Part shown: positions 8,488 to 17,279 of the stretch, piece by piece | Numbering within the stretch: position 1 is the stretch's first letter | How the letters are laid out: each line of letters begins with the position of its first letter | From: Nodosilinea sp. LEGE 07088 | GTDB taxonomy: Bacteria > Cyanobacteriota > Cyanobacteriia > Phormidesmidales > Phormidesmidaceae | Direction: 5' to 3' | Length of the DNA stretch: 36,257 nt | Assembly (NCBI RefSeq): GCF_015207395.1 | Contig: NZ_JADEWX010000045.1 | Location: forward strand, 1-36,257 | The notes under the pieces: model-generated | Told to the model about the DNA's origin: nothing | Database searches by the model: none | What the model saw: only the letters and a program-made list of their open reading frames with translations | Translations under genes and position numbers: made by a program

Positions 8488-10476
8488 TCAGGGGCGCTGA
8501 ATCGTAGATTCGAGCACTCGTTTCTTAACCTTTGGGTCAGTGCCAATGAGCCGAACATATTCCCCTGAGTACTGCCGCAGCTGTGACTCTAGGGCCGACA
8601 GCACATCGGAGACCCGGCTGCCCGCTAGGGCACTGCCGGTCTGCCAGGCACCGCTCCGGTAGCGGCGGGCGTCAGCATGCTCAAGACTGACGCGATAGCC
8701 CTGGTTTACCAGTTGACTAACCTGCTCCACCACATCTTGGGAGAGCCCTCCCATGGGAGCTGCGCCGTTACCGCTAGAACGGTTAAAGCTGCTGGGCATA
8801 GATGATGCCGGGGTTGGAGACGGCATGGATGGCGTTGGGTCGCCTGGCCGTTGAATGGTGACGGCAGCCATACGCCGTTTGGCCCTGGGGTCGATGCCAA
8901 AAATACGCACGTACTCGCCGGGATGTTCGGCCATGCAGGTGCCCAAAGCAGCCATGACATCGCCCTCGTGGGTACTGGTAATAGGGGTGCAAGTCTGCCA
9001 TACATTGCTGCTATAGCGCCGGGTATCGGCATGCTCGGCGCCAATGTGGTAGCCCTGGCTCAGCCACTGACGCACCTGCTGGGCCGTGTCACCCGATACG
9101 CTCGCAGCCGTACCGCCGCCATAGCTCGCCCCCCCATAGGATGGCGAGGGAGCAGGCACTGAGCCGGAGCTCACCGCCACGGGCTTGCCGTCGGGTCGCT
9201 GAATCGTGAGGGGGGCGACGCGGCATTTGGCCCGAGGGTCAATGCCAAATAAGCGCACGTACTCACCGGAGTGCTCAGCCAGGCAGCGCTCTAGCGCCCC
9301 AAAGACGTCGCCCTCCCGAGATGACTCAATGGGCGCGCAGGTTTGCCAGACGTTGCTGCGATAGCGCCGGGTATCGGCATGCTCGGTGCCAATGCGGTAG
9401 CCCTGAGCTAGATACTGACGTACCTGCTGCACCACCTCTGGAGCGAGGGGGCCGCTAGGTGTAGAAGCAGGAGCCGGACGGTAAGCACCGTTGCTGCTCG
9501 AAGCAGCGGCGGTCACGCCACCGCTCACAGCCACCGCTTTACCGTCGGCCCGCTGAATGGTGACGGGAGCGATGCGCTGCTTAGCTTTTGGTTCGATACC
9601 AAACATGCGCACGTACTCGCCGGCATGCTGGGATAAACAGGTCTCTAATGCGGCCAGCACCTCAGGCTCACGCTGCGACGGAATGGGGCTACAGGTCTGC
9701 CAAACCCCACTGCGGTAGCGGCGTGAGTCGGCATGCTCGGTGCCAATGGTGAAACCCTGGGCTAGATACTGACGGGCCCGCTGGACAACGTCGGGAGGTA
9801 GCAGTTGAGAAGTCATAGTGCCTAATCCATCGCGTTCGGTTGAGTGTGCTGTCGTGTCTTCAGACACGGCCCAAGTGGTTCCATAACCACTTGTCGAGTG
9901 CTGGCCCCTTGGGGCCCCATAAAAAGCTGTGCCAGCCAGTTCTCTGACCAGCGCCATATCGGTCGGGCTGACATCGGCCAGGGCATCGGCCTGGTGCTGC
10001 TGGGTAATGACGGCCCCAGAGGGGACTAGCTTGCCCGCAGGGATAGCTACATCCTGCACCAGGGCATGCATCAGCACGACGCAACCAGCCCCTAGGCGGG
10101 CGTTGAACAAGGTGGAACGAAACCCAATGAAGCAGTCTGCGCCGATATAGACCGGGCTTTGCACCAATACTTTGTAGGTGAGCAGGCTGCGATCGCCCAC
10201 CCAGACGGCATAGGGAGAGCGATCGTCGCCTAAAACCCTGCCCTGGGCGCGACCATATACCGTTACTCCTGTCTGCAACACACAGGCAGAACCCAGGCGC
10301 ACTGTAGCCCCAGGATCAGCCTGCACGGTGACACCAGCGGCTAGATTAGCCCCCGGTTCTACCGAAACCTGCCCCTGTACCTGAGCCAACGCGTGCACCT
10401 GAGTCGCCAATGACCCAAATGACCGCTGTGATCCTCCTGCCTGGGCCGGAGATACCGCTGGTGTGCGGATCGCCAT
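8488..10476 (-). CDS. ccmM: carboxysome organiser CcmM with four Rubisco-small-subunit-like domains
   Basis: CcmM condenses Rubisco into the beta-carboxysome. An N-terminal gamma-carbonic-anhydrase-like beta-helix (residues ~20-185) is followed by four SSU-like domains (starting near 226, 344, 460 and 580), each with the YRxG/SxWQT and GEYVRxxGxDPxxK signatures. The zinc-binding His positions of active homologues (75, 102 and 107 in the thermophilic enzyme) are Tyr74, Tyr101 and Gln106, with identical spacing, so carbonic anhydrase activity is not expected. Domains 1-3 keep the redox cysteine pair (262/280, 380/398, 496/514); domain 4 has neither. An internal start could give the short M35-type form. 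Confidence 0.96.
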   Translation of the reverse strand: MAIRTPAVSPAQAGGSQRSFGSLATQVHALAQVQGQVSVEPGANLAAGVTVQADPGATVRLGSACVLQTGVTVYGRAQGRVLGDDRSPYAVWVGDRSLLTYKVLVQSPVYIGADCFIGFRSTLFNARLGAGCVVLMHALVQDVAIPAGKLVPSGAVITQQHQADALADVSPTDMALVRELAGTAFYGAPRGQHSTSGYGTTWAVSEDTTAHSTERDGLGTMTSQLLPPDVVQRARQYLAQGFTIGTEHADSRRYRSGVWQTCSPIPSQREPEVLAALETCLSQHAGEYVRMFGIEPKAKQRIAPVTIQRADGKAVAVSGGVTAAASSSNGAYRPAPASTPSGPLAPEVVQQVRQYLAQGYRIGTEHADTRRYRSNVWQTCAPIESSREGDVFGALERCLAEHSGEYVRLFGIDPRAKCRVAPLTIQRPDGKPVAVSSGSVPAPSPSYGGASYGGGTAASVSGDTAQQVRQWLSQGYHIGAEHADTRRYSSNVWQTCTPITSTHEGDVMAALGTCMAEHPGEYVRIFGIDPRAKRRMAAVTIQRPGDPTPSMPSPTPASSMPSSFNRSSGNGAAPMGGLSQDVVEQVSQLVNQGYRVSLEHADARRYRSGAWQTGSALAGSRVSDVLSALESQLRQYSGEYVRLIGTDPKVKKRVLESTIQRP
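9814..9816 (-). promoter_or_regulatory. internal translation start for the short CcmM (M35-type) isoform
   Basis: Met221 lies just before the first SSU-like domain (MTSQLLPPDVVQRARQYL). TTAGG sits about 5 nt before this ATG. In well-studied strains the short CcmM form arises from an internal start at this place, and the layout here allows the same. The product would hold all four SSU-like domains (442 aa). Confidence 0.55.
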
Positions 10477-10588
10477 TGCCGTAAGTCCTCCAAAGAATTT
10501 CCTCTAGGTCAGACCACAGGCTACAGCCACTGACTCGAAAGGAATAAAGGTAATCGCTAGATCAACTCGGGCAGATCAGCCGCCTACC

Positions 10589-10891
10589 CTAGCTAAAGTC
10601 GTCACGCTTGTTGTAGAGGTTGCCGCTGTCGAGACTAACCGTGTCAACAATGGCAATGACAGCCGCGTCCACCGGTCGATTTTCGTAGCCCCGGTGCTGA
10701 CGGGCACCGCTGCCCTGGGTAATCAAGACCCATTCACCGGGGCCAGCCCCTACCACATCAGCGGCAACGGTATAGTCGGGAAGCAGCGCACCCGCCTCGT
10801 CAATGAGCTGCACAAGCAGAAACTTAACCCCACCCAAACTCGGCTCTTTGCAGGTGCTAACTACCGTGCCGCGAACTTTAGCCAAGAGCAT
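10589..10891 (-). CDS. ccmL: carboxysome vertex protein CcmL
   Basis: CcmL forms the pentamers that close the twelve vertices of the shell (EutN/CcmL family, PF03319). The 100-aa protein has the usual signatures: MLLAKVRGTVVSTCKEPSL at the start, GAGPGEWVLITQGSGAR in the middle and PVDAAVIAIVDTV near the end. It is 6 bp from ccmK1 upstream and 112 bp from ccmM downstream. The small gap suggests coupling with ccmK1 in one transcript. Confidence 0.96.
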   Translation of the reverse strand: MLLAKVRGTVVSTCKEPSLGGVKFLLVQLIDEAGALLPDYTVAADVVGAGPGEWVLITQGSGARQHRGYENRPVDAAVIAIVDTVSLDSGNLYNKRDDFS

Positions 10892-10897
10892 AGTGAC

Positions 10898-11236
10898 TTA
10901 TCTGCCGTAGGGGCGAATGCCGCTAACGCTTTCTCTAAATTGCTCTACCGCCTCGGTGTAGCGAATCGGCAGCACAAACTCAAGGTTTTCGTGGGGCCGC
11001 GCAATGATGTGGGTCGATAGTACCTGACCGCCATTCACCCGCTTGACGTTTTCGATACCCGCCGCTACGGAAGCCTGCACTTCAGACACATCGCCACGAA
11101 TAATGACGGTAACGCGCCCGCTACCAATTTTTTCGTAGCCCACCAGAGTAACCCGGGCCGCTTTTACCATCGCGTCAGCCGCTTCTACCACAGCGGGGAA
11201 GCCCAACGTTTCAACCATGCCAACAGCAATTGCCAT
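10898..11236 (-). CDS. ccmK1: carboxysome shell hexamer protein CcmK (CcmK1-type)
   Basis: A single BMC domain ([21 protein letters not shown]) with the [20 protein letters not shown] pore region forms the facet hexamers of the shell. At 112 aa it is ten residues longer than its neighbour, with the C-terminal extension [11 protein letters not shown] typical of CcmK1. It is nearly identical to the protein encoded at 11364-11672, so the two probably form mixed shells. It lies between ccmK2 and ccmL. The K1/K2 naming follows order and tail length. Confidence 0.93.
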   Translation of the reverse strand: MAIAVGMVETLGFPAVVEAADAMVKAARVTLVGYEKIGSGRVTVIIRGDVSEVQASVAAGIENVKRVNGGQVLSTHIIARPHENLEFVLPIRYTEAVEQFRESVSGIRPYGR

Positions 11237-11363
11237 TTAGATATCCTAATTTTTTCAAAGACTACAGACACAGACACAGACACTTGAACCAAGCCATAGC
11301 GGCTACCGAGACGGTCATCTAGACCAAACTCAGCCATGCCTAAAGACACCCAATCGCTAAGAT

Positions 11364-11672
11364 CTAGGTGCGAAACTGCTCTACTGCTTCGGTGTAGCGA
11401 ATCGGCAGCACAAACTCGAGGTTTTCGTGGGGTCGCGCAATGATATGGGTCGACAGCACTTCACCACCGTTGACGCGCTTGACGTTTTCAACCCCAGCCG
11501 CTACAGAAGCCTGCACTTCAGATACGTCGCCGCGCACAATTACAGTGACGCGCCCGCTACCAATTTTTTCGTAGCCCACCAGAGTAACCCGAGCCGCCTT
11601 TACCATCGCGTCAGCAGCTTCTACCACAGCCGGAAAACCCAGCGTTTCAATCATCCCAACAGCAATCGGCAT
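11364..11672 (-). CDS. ccmK2: carboxysome shell hexamer protein CcmK (CcmK2-type)
   Basis: This is the first gene of the operon, a 102-aa BMC-domain protein ([21 protein letters not shown]) ending [14 protein letters not shown] lies about 9 nt before the ATG, the best ribosome binding site in the operon, which fits the high copy number of this shell protein. The 127-bp gap to ccmK1 is larger than other gaps in the operon. The promoter must lie in the long region that also serves the divergent ndhF operon. Confidence 0.94.
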   Translation of the reverse strand: MPIAVGMIETLGFPAVVEAADAMVKAARVTLVGYEKIGSGRVTVIVRGDVSEVQASVAAGVENVKRVNGGEVLSTHIIARPHENLEFVLPIRYTEAVEQFRT

Positions 11673-12587
11673 AGTCGATATCTCCCTATAAAATTAGGCA
11701 ACCTCTGAATCTACCAGGGCGCTTTACATGCCATCCAGGCACGAGAAACCCATCCCGAGAATTAAAAACCGGGACTTGCTCCTACGAAGGCAAAACTTCA
11801 GATTGCCAAAAAATTCTTGATGACAAACTCAGCATAGGTGTCCGTAGTCACTTTTGCAATATAAGTCCCAATGATTGTTGCTAATGTTGAATATTATTAA
11901 ATCTTATATTGCAAAGCTTTTCCTACTGTAATTAATCCACACATTGTTGAGATTGATTGCTCACTTGCAAGCGGGCGATCGCTGCGGCATCACTGGCAAA
12001 TTTAAGCCTGCCCTGCGGTGAGTCTTTGGGGCATTCTTGGCTAGCTGCGGATGCCGCTCGGACGGCAATCTACTGTGAATTGGCTTCCAGCCTGGTACCA
12101 CGGCCTTGGGTTGGCCACAAAAATCTAGCTAATGCCTCCGGGTCAATCTATCGGCAACGCCCGGTTGGGCTAAATAACTTAACAGGTCTTGATGTCTAAA
12201 ATTGATGCCTTTAGACGTTTTTGATGGGTTAAGGAGCAAGCGGATAGCACCTCCTTTCGAAGGCCCTTTGGTAATCAGGTAGAATAGCAAAAAGCTCTGG
12301 ATATAGCCTGGCGCAATCTGGAACTACGGCTTGTGGAAACCGCTGGATTGATATTCGTCTAGATGATGCTTCAATGGCGATCGCGGTAACAGACTTGAAG
12401 CTGCGTTGCCGGGGTTGCTTGAGCGCAGCCGCCCTGATTTTGAAGTGCCAAGTTTGAAGTGCCCAGACAGAATCAGTCTGGATATTGGCATAAAAGCAGT
12501 CGCTAGCCCTTTGGGCCGAGCTATGGCGAGCGCCCCGAGGCGCAAAGGGATGGGGGCGCAGGAAAAGTGTTGTCAGAGAGCGTCAGG
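11673..12587. promoter_or_regulatory. divergent control region between ccmK2 and ndhF4
   Basis: About 0.9 kb separates the start codons of the carboxysome and NDH-1 operons. I find no convincing gene in it. The part nearest ccmK2 (11690-11940) is AT-rich and holds the inverted repeat listed separately. The part nearest ndhF4 is GC-richer and contains a 14-bp imperfect tandem repeat (12439-12466). LysR-type regulators such as CcmR or CmpR control such genes in other cyanobacteria, but I could not assign a specific site. Confidence 0.6.
11853..11915. repeat. 13-bp perfect inverted repeat upstream of ccmK2
   Basis: TTTGCAATATAAG (11853-11865) and its reverse complement CTTATATTGCAAA (11903-11915) flank an AT-rich 37-bp spacer, roughly 180-240 bp upstream of ccmK2. 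Two facing copies of the same 13-mer suggest a pair of regulator half-sites or a stem-loop. Confidence 0.65.
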
Positions 12588-14423
12588 ATGGCCCAGTTTT
12601 TTGTTGAAACCAGTTGGCTACTGCCCATTTACGGCCTGATTGGGGCGCTGCTGGCACTGCCCTGGTCAACGGGGATGATTCGCCGCACCGGGCCCCGGCC
12701 CGCCGTTTATCTCAACATTTTGATGACCCTGGTGGCCTTTGGCCATGGCGTTATGGCCTTTCGCGGCATCTGGAATAGCGGGCCTCAGGAACTGCTGTTT
12801 TCCTGGTTTGAGGTTGCCGATGTGCATCTGACGCTGGCCTTCGATATTTCGGTACTCAACCTCGGGGCGCTAGAGCTGATTACTGGGTTGAGCCTCTTAG
12901 CCCAGGTGTTTGCTCTGGGCTATCTGGAGAAAGACTGGGCGCTGGCACGATTCTATTCGCTGATGGGCTTTTTTGAGGCGGCCATGAGTGGTCTGGTGTT
13001 GAGTGGGTCGCTGTTTGTCTCCTACTCACTGCTGGAGATGCTCACCCTATCGACCTACCTACTGGTCGGGTTTTGGTTTGCCCAACCGCTAGTGGTGACC
13101 GCCGCCCGCGACGCCTTTTTGACCAAACGCATTGGCGACGTATTGCTGCTGATGGGGGTGGTAACGCTGGCCTCCCTGGCAGGTAGCCTCAACTTCAACG
13201 ATTTGTATGAATGGGTTAAGGTTGAGAACCTGTCGCCAACCATGGCCACCCTATTGGGATTGGCGCTGATTGCTGGCCCCATCGGCAAGTGCGCCCAGTT
13301 CCCGCTGCACCTGTGGCTCGATGAAGCGATGGAAGGGCCGAACCCGGCCTCCATTCTGCGTAATTCGGTGGTGGTCACCTGCGGTGCCTTCGTATTGATT
13401 CGGTTACAGCCGATTGTGGTGTTGTCGCCGGTGGCCCTGGGCACCCTGGTCGGCCTCGGTACCGTTACAGCCGTAGGGGCATCCCTGGTGGCCTTGGCCC
13501 AGATCGACATCAAGCGCACGTTTTCCTATTCCACCAGTGCCTATTTGGGTCTGGTCTTTATTGCCATTGGCACCGAGTGGCCCGGAGTGGCGCTGATGCT
13601 GCTGCTGACCCACGCCGTCGCTAAGGCGCTGATCTTTATGGCGGTGGGGTCGATTATTACCACTACCAGCTGCCAAGATATGACGGAACTGGGCGGCCTG
13701 GGGCGCAAAATGCCGGCCACGACCTTTGCCTACGTAACCGGTGCCCTGGGCATGGTCGGGGTGATGCCCCTGGGCTGCTTTTGGGGGCTACGCATGGGGG
13801 CCGATTTTCTCGGTGGCAGCGCTCCGCTACTGGCGCTGCTGTTCTTTATCGTCAATGGTCTGACGGCCCTCAATTTGACTCGGGTCTTTCGCCAGGTGTT
13901 TTTGGGCACGTCCCAGCCTAAGACCCGCCGGGCGCCCGAGGTACCCTGGCAGATGGCGGTGCCCATGGTCACCCTGTCGATTATTAACCTGCTGGTGCCC
14001 CTGGCGATGGGCAAGCTGTCACTGCTGCCGCCCTGGGAGTATATCAACTGGCCGATTACGGTACTGATGCTGGTTTCGGGCTGGGTGGGGGTGGCGATTG
14101 GCGCTACGGTACCGCTGTCGAAATCGCTGGCGCGATCGCTCAATCGCACCCTACGCATTGCCCAAGACCTGCTGGCCTACGATTTTTACACCGAGCGCCT
14201 CTACGACAAGACGGTGGTGCTGGCGGTATCTAGTCTGGCTCGGTTTAGCAGCTGGTTTGATCAGTACGTGGTCGATGGTCTGGTCAATGGGGTAGGGTTA
14301 GCGTCGCTGTTTGGCGGTGAGAGCCTCAAATACAGCGCCTCGGGCCAGTCGCAGCTTTACCTGCTGACCATTGTCGCAGGGGTGGGGCTGTTGGGGATTT
14401 TCATGACCTGGACGCTTTGGTAA
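12588..14423 (+). CDS. ndhF4: NDH-1 CO2-uptake complex subunit NdhF (NdhF4-type)
   Basis: This is a proton-pumping NDH-1 antiporter-like subunit, about 611 aa with many membrane helices. It has the family motif region LHLWLDEAMEGPNPASILRNS where respiratory NdhF has HxWLPDAMEGPTPVSA. It belongs to the special NDH-1MS/MS' complexes that hydrate CO2 to bicarbonate at the thylakoid. The N-terminus (MAQFFVETSWLLPIYGLIGALL, then GMIRRTGPRPAVY) resembles NdhF4. The ATG at 12588 is preferred over the GTG at 12567, which would add an unlikely MLSESVR. It is followed by ndhD and a cup gene. Confidence 0.85.
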   Translation: MAQFFVETSWLLPIYGLIGALLALPWSTGMIRRTGPRPAVYLNILMTLVAFGHGVMAFRGIWNSGPQELLFSWFEVADVHLTLAFDISVLNLGALELITGLSLLAQVFALGYLEKDWALARFYSLMGFFEAAMSGLVLSGSLFVSYSLLEMLTLSTYLLVGFWFAQPLVVTAARDAFLTKRIGDVLLLMGVVTLASLAGSLNFNDLYEWVKVENLSPTMATLLGLALIAGPIGKCAQFPLHLWLDEAMEGPNPASILRNSVVVTCGAFVLIRLQPIVVLSPVALGTLVGLGTVTAVGASLVALAQIDIKRTFSYSTSAYLGLVFIAIGTEWPGVALMLLLTHAVAKALIFMAVGSIITTTSCQDMTELGGLGRKMPATTFAYVTGALGMVGVMPLGCFWGLRMGADFLGGSAPLLALLFFIVNGLTALNLTRVFRQVFLGTSQPKTRRAPEVPWQMAVPMVTLSIINLLVPLAMGKLSLLPPWEYINWPITVLMLVSGWVGVAIGATVPLSKSLARSLNRTLRIAQDLLAYDFYTERLYDKTVVLAVSSLARFSSWFDQYVVDGLVNGVGLASLFGGESLKYSASGQSQLYLLTIVAGVGLLGIFMTWTLW

Positions 14424-14432
14424 CGGTTGGCG

Positions 14433-16043
14433 ATGCTGAGTGCACTGATTTTAATTCCGCTAGTAGGGGCACTGGTGCTCATTCTCTGGCCCGGCCAGCT
14501 AGAGGCACAGACAGCTAAGGTTGTCAGTGCCGTCAGCCTGGGCCTAACTCTGGTCGTCTTGCTGCTGCTGGGGAGCCAGTTTGAGCTCACCACCCCAGGG
14601 CTTCAGTTTGAAGAACTGTTGCCCTGGATAGAACCCCTCGGCCTGAGCTATCGGCTGGGGCTAGATGGCCTATCGCTGCCGCTGTTGGTGGTGAATAGTT
14701 TGCTGGGCCTGGTGTCGATCTACATTAGTGACCCCAAGCTGCATCGCACCCGCCTGTACTACGTGCTGCTGCTGGTGATCAACAGCGCCGTAGCGGGGGC
14801 ATTTTTAGCCGCCAACCTGCTCCTGTTCTTTATTTTCTATGAGCTAGAGCTGATCCCGCTGTACCTGCTGATTGCTATCTGGGGTGGCGCACGGCGGGGC
14901 TATGCCGCCACTAAGTTTTTGATCTACACCGCCCTGTCTGGGGTGCTGGTTTTAGGCGCATTTTTGGGGTTGGTGTGGCTCTCGGGCAACAGCAGCTTTG
15001 ACTACGACAGTAATCTGGCGGCGGCCTTGCCCCTGGCCCAGCAGATGACGCTACTGGTGGCGCTGCTGGTGGGCTTTGGCATCAAGATCCCGCTGTTTCC
15101 GTTTCATACCTGGCTGCCCGATGCCCACGTAGAGGCCTCAACCCCGGTGTCGGTGCTGCTGGCGGGGGTCTTGCTCAAGCTGGGTACCTACGGGGTGGTG
15201 CGGTTTGGCCTGGGCCTATTGCCCGACGCCTGGATGGCGCTGGCCCCCTGGATGGCGACCTGGGCCGTGATCAGCGTGCTCTACGGGTCGTTGGCGGCGA
15301 TCGCCCAAACGGACATGAAAAAGATGGTGGCCTACAGCTCTATCGGCCACATGGGCTACGTGCTGCTGGCGGCGGCAGCCTCAACCCCGATTAGCATTGT
15401 CGCTACAGTCTTTCAAATGATTAGCCACGGGCTGATTTCGGCCCTGCTGTTTTTGCTGGTGGGGGTGGTCTACAAGACCACTGGCACCCGCGACCTGACG
15501 GTGCTGCGGGGGCTGCTCAACCCCGAGCGGGGGTTGCCCTTTATCGGCTCGATGATGATTTTGGGGGTGATGGCCAGCGCCGGTATTCCCGGTATGGTGG
15601 GGTTTATTTCTGAGTTTTTGGTGTTTCGAGGTAGCTTCTTGATCTTTCCGGTACAGACGCTGCTGTGCATGGTGGGCTCTGGCCTGACCGCCGTGTACTT
15701 TTTGCTGCTGGTCAACCGGGCGTTCTTTGGGCGACTGGCGATCGCACCGCCCACTGCAACCCCCCAGCTCGACGTTGACCTGCCCCGGGTGAGCTGGCGC
15801 GATCGCGCCCCGGCCCTGGGCCTCGCGGCCTTGATCATTGCCTTTGGCCTCCAGCCCAACTGGCTAGCCCGCTGGAGCGAGCACACCACCCTGGCCCTGC
15901 ATCAGCCCTATCAGGGATTTGTAGTGGGCGAATCGCGATTTGCCCCCGCCGCGCTACCGGCCACCGTAGCCGAGACCATCCTGATTGTTCCTGCTGTGAG
16001 CCCATCGTCTGCTGCTGACGCTGCTGAGGTCTACCTACCATGA
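14433..16043 (+). CDS. ndhD4: NDH-1 CO2-uptake complex subunit NdhD (NdhD4-type)
   Basis: This second antiporter-like subunit has about 14 helices in 536 aa. It shows the NdhD/NuoM motifs ELELIPLYLLIAIWGG, KIPLFPFHTWLPDAHVEASTPVSVLLAG with the conserved Lys and His, and AQTDMKKMVAYSSIGHMG. Its length and its place after the NdhF4-like gene favour NdhD4 over NdhD3, but the isoform call is inference. The start ATG at 14433 is 9 bp after the ndhF stop. The stop codon overlaps the ATG of the next gene (ATGA), so translation is coupled. Confidence 0.85.
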   Translation: MLSALILIPLVGALVLILWPGQLEAQTAKVVSAVSLGLTLVVLLLLGSQFELTTPGLQFEELLPWIEPLGLSYRLGLDGLSLPLLVVNSLLGLVSIYISDPKLHRTRLYYVLLLVINSAVAGAFLAANLLLFFIFYELELIPLYLLIAIWGGARRGYAATKFLIYTALSGVLVLGAFLGLVWLSGNSSFDYDSNLAAALPLAQQMTLLVALLVGFGIKIPLFPFHTWLPDAHVEASTPVSVLLAGVLLKLGTYGVVRFGLGLLPDAWMALAPWMATWAVISVLYGSLAAIAQTDMKKMVAYSSIGHMGYVLLAAAASTPISIVATVFQMISHGLISALLFLLVGVVYKTTGTRDLTVLRGLLNPERGLPFIGSMMILGVMASAGIPGMVGFISEFLVFRGSFLIFPVQTLLCMVGSGLTAVYFLLLVNRAFFGRLAIAPPTATPQLDVDLPRVSWRDRAPALGLAALIIAFGLQPNWLARWSEHTTLALHQPYQGFVVGESRFAPAALPATVAETILIVPAVSPSSAADAAEVYLP

Positions 16044-17176
16044 TCAACACTCTCCCCGCTGTTGCCGCTGTTCCCCATCCCCAAGAGCCCTTTATTCAAA
16101 AGCTATTGAGGGCTGAGGCGCTGCTGCCCGACTCTGAGACCAACGTGCTGGAGGTGGTGGGCATTCTCAAAAGCTACGGGGTGGTGCTCGACGCCTACTC
16201 CAAAAACCTGATCTATATTGCTGACCATCAGTTTTTGGTGCTATTTCCGTTCTTTAAGTACTTCAACGGTGAGGTGACTCTGCCCCGGCTGCTGCGCCAC
16301 TGGTGGCACGATCGCATCAACTTTGAGTACGCCGAATACTGCATGAAAACCATGCTCTGGCACGGCGGCGGCCAGCTCGATGCCTACCTCGACAGCGACG
16401 ATTTTTTGCAGCGGTGTCGGGCGGCGATCGCCGCCAAAATCAAGTCCAACCCAGCCATGCGGGGGCTGAATGCGCTGTTCTCTGACTTTTTGCCCGAACA
16501 GGTGCGCCAGATGGTCTACTACAGTGCCCTGGGGCAGTTTTGGCGGGTGATGAGCGACCTGTTTATCGACCTGTCGGATGCCTACGACGCAGGCAAGGTA
16601 CAAACCATTCCCGAGGTAGTAGCCTTTATCAAGGCGGGGCTGGTCGCCGCCGCCGCCAACCCGATCACCTACAGTGTAGACATCGCAGGCAAGACCTACG
16701 ACCTGTTGCCCAAATCCGCTGGCCTGACCTTTTTAATGGATGTGGCCGTGCCTTACGTCGAGGCGGTATTCTTTCGCGGCACGCCATTTTTGGGCACCGT
16801 CTCCTATAACGCCCAGGCCTACCAAATCTCCGCCGACCAAAGCCGGTTTGACTATGGGGCTCTCTACGCCGACCCCCTACCCATTGGCGGCGCTGGCATT
16901 CCCCCCACCCTGCTGATGCAGGACATGCGCCACTACCTGCCCGATTATTTGACTGCTTTTTACCAGGCCCAGGGGCGCGGCCTCGACGATGTGCGAGTCA
17001 AAATCTGCCAGAGCTTCCAAAAGTCGATGTTTTGTGTCACCAGCGCGTCGTTGCAGGGGCTGCTGCCCTACCCCGCCGATACCCAAGACTCGGTTGAGCA
17101 AGCCACCAACCACGATTTTCTGGCCGGGTGGATGACTCGCCTGGCCACCTCACGCCTCGATATCGTGCAGCTTTGA
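16040..17176 (+). CDS. cupB: CO2 hydration protein CupB/ChpX-type
   Basis: Cup proteins are hydrophilic subunits that sit on the NdhF/NdhD end of special NDH-1 complexes and, with them, turn CO2 into bicarbonate. The 378-aa product carries family segments such as HWWHDRINFEYAEYCMKTML, RGLNALFSDFLPEQVRQM and AVPYVEAVFFRGTPFLG. No membrane helix is obvious. CupA/ChpY proteins are usually longer, so the length and the NdhF4-like partner favour the constitutive CupB/ChpX type. Family assignment is firm; the A/B call is less so. It overlaps ndhD by 4 bp and ends the operon. Confidence 0.8.
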   Translation: MINTLPAVAAVPHPQEPFIQKLLRAEALLPDSETNVLEVVGILKSYGVVLDAYSKNLIYIADHQFLVLFPFFKYFNGEVTLPRLLRHWWHDRINFEYAEYCMKTMLWHGGGQLDAYLDSDDFLQRCRAAIAAKIKSNPAMRGLNALFSDFLPEQVRQMVYYSALGQFWRVMSDLFIDLSDAYDAGKVQTIPEVVAFIKAGLVAAAANPITYSVDIAGKTYDLLPKSAGLTFLMDVAVPYVEAVFFRGTPFLGTVSYNAQAYQISADQSRFDYGALYADPLPIGGAGIPPTLLMQDMRHYLPDYLTAFYQAQGRGLDDVRVKICQSFQKSMFCVTSASLQGLLPYPADTQDSVEQATNHDFLAGWMTRLATSRLDIVQL

Positions 17177-17218
17177 GGTTAGAGCAACGATCCAGTGGAA
17201 CGCTCTATTACCACCCAA

Positions 17219-17246
17219 TTGACCATCAAAGTATGGGGGTTATAAT
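17219..17246 (+). promoter_or_regulatory. sigma70-type promoter of the accessory biosynthetic cluster
   Basis: TTGACC (17219-17224) and a perfect TATAAT (17241-17246) are separated by 16 bp, close to the sigma70 consensus. Transcription would start near 17253, leaving a leader of about 27 nt before the SDR start codon with no clear Shine-Dalgarno sequence. This is the best promoter I can read in the window, and it directly precedes the tightly packed gene cluster. Confidence 0.7.
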
Positions 17247-17279
17247 CATGTCCACATTGGCCCAAGTAGCGTCAAAATC

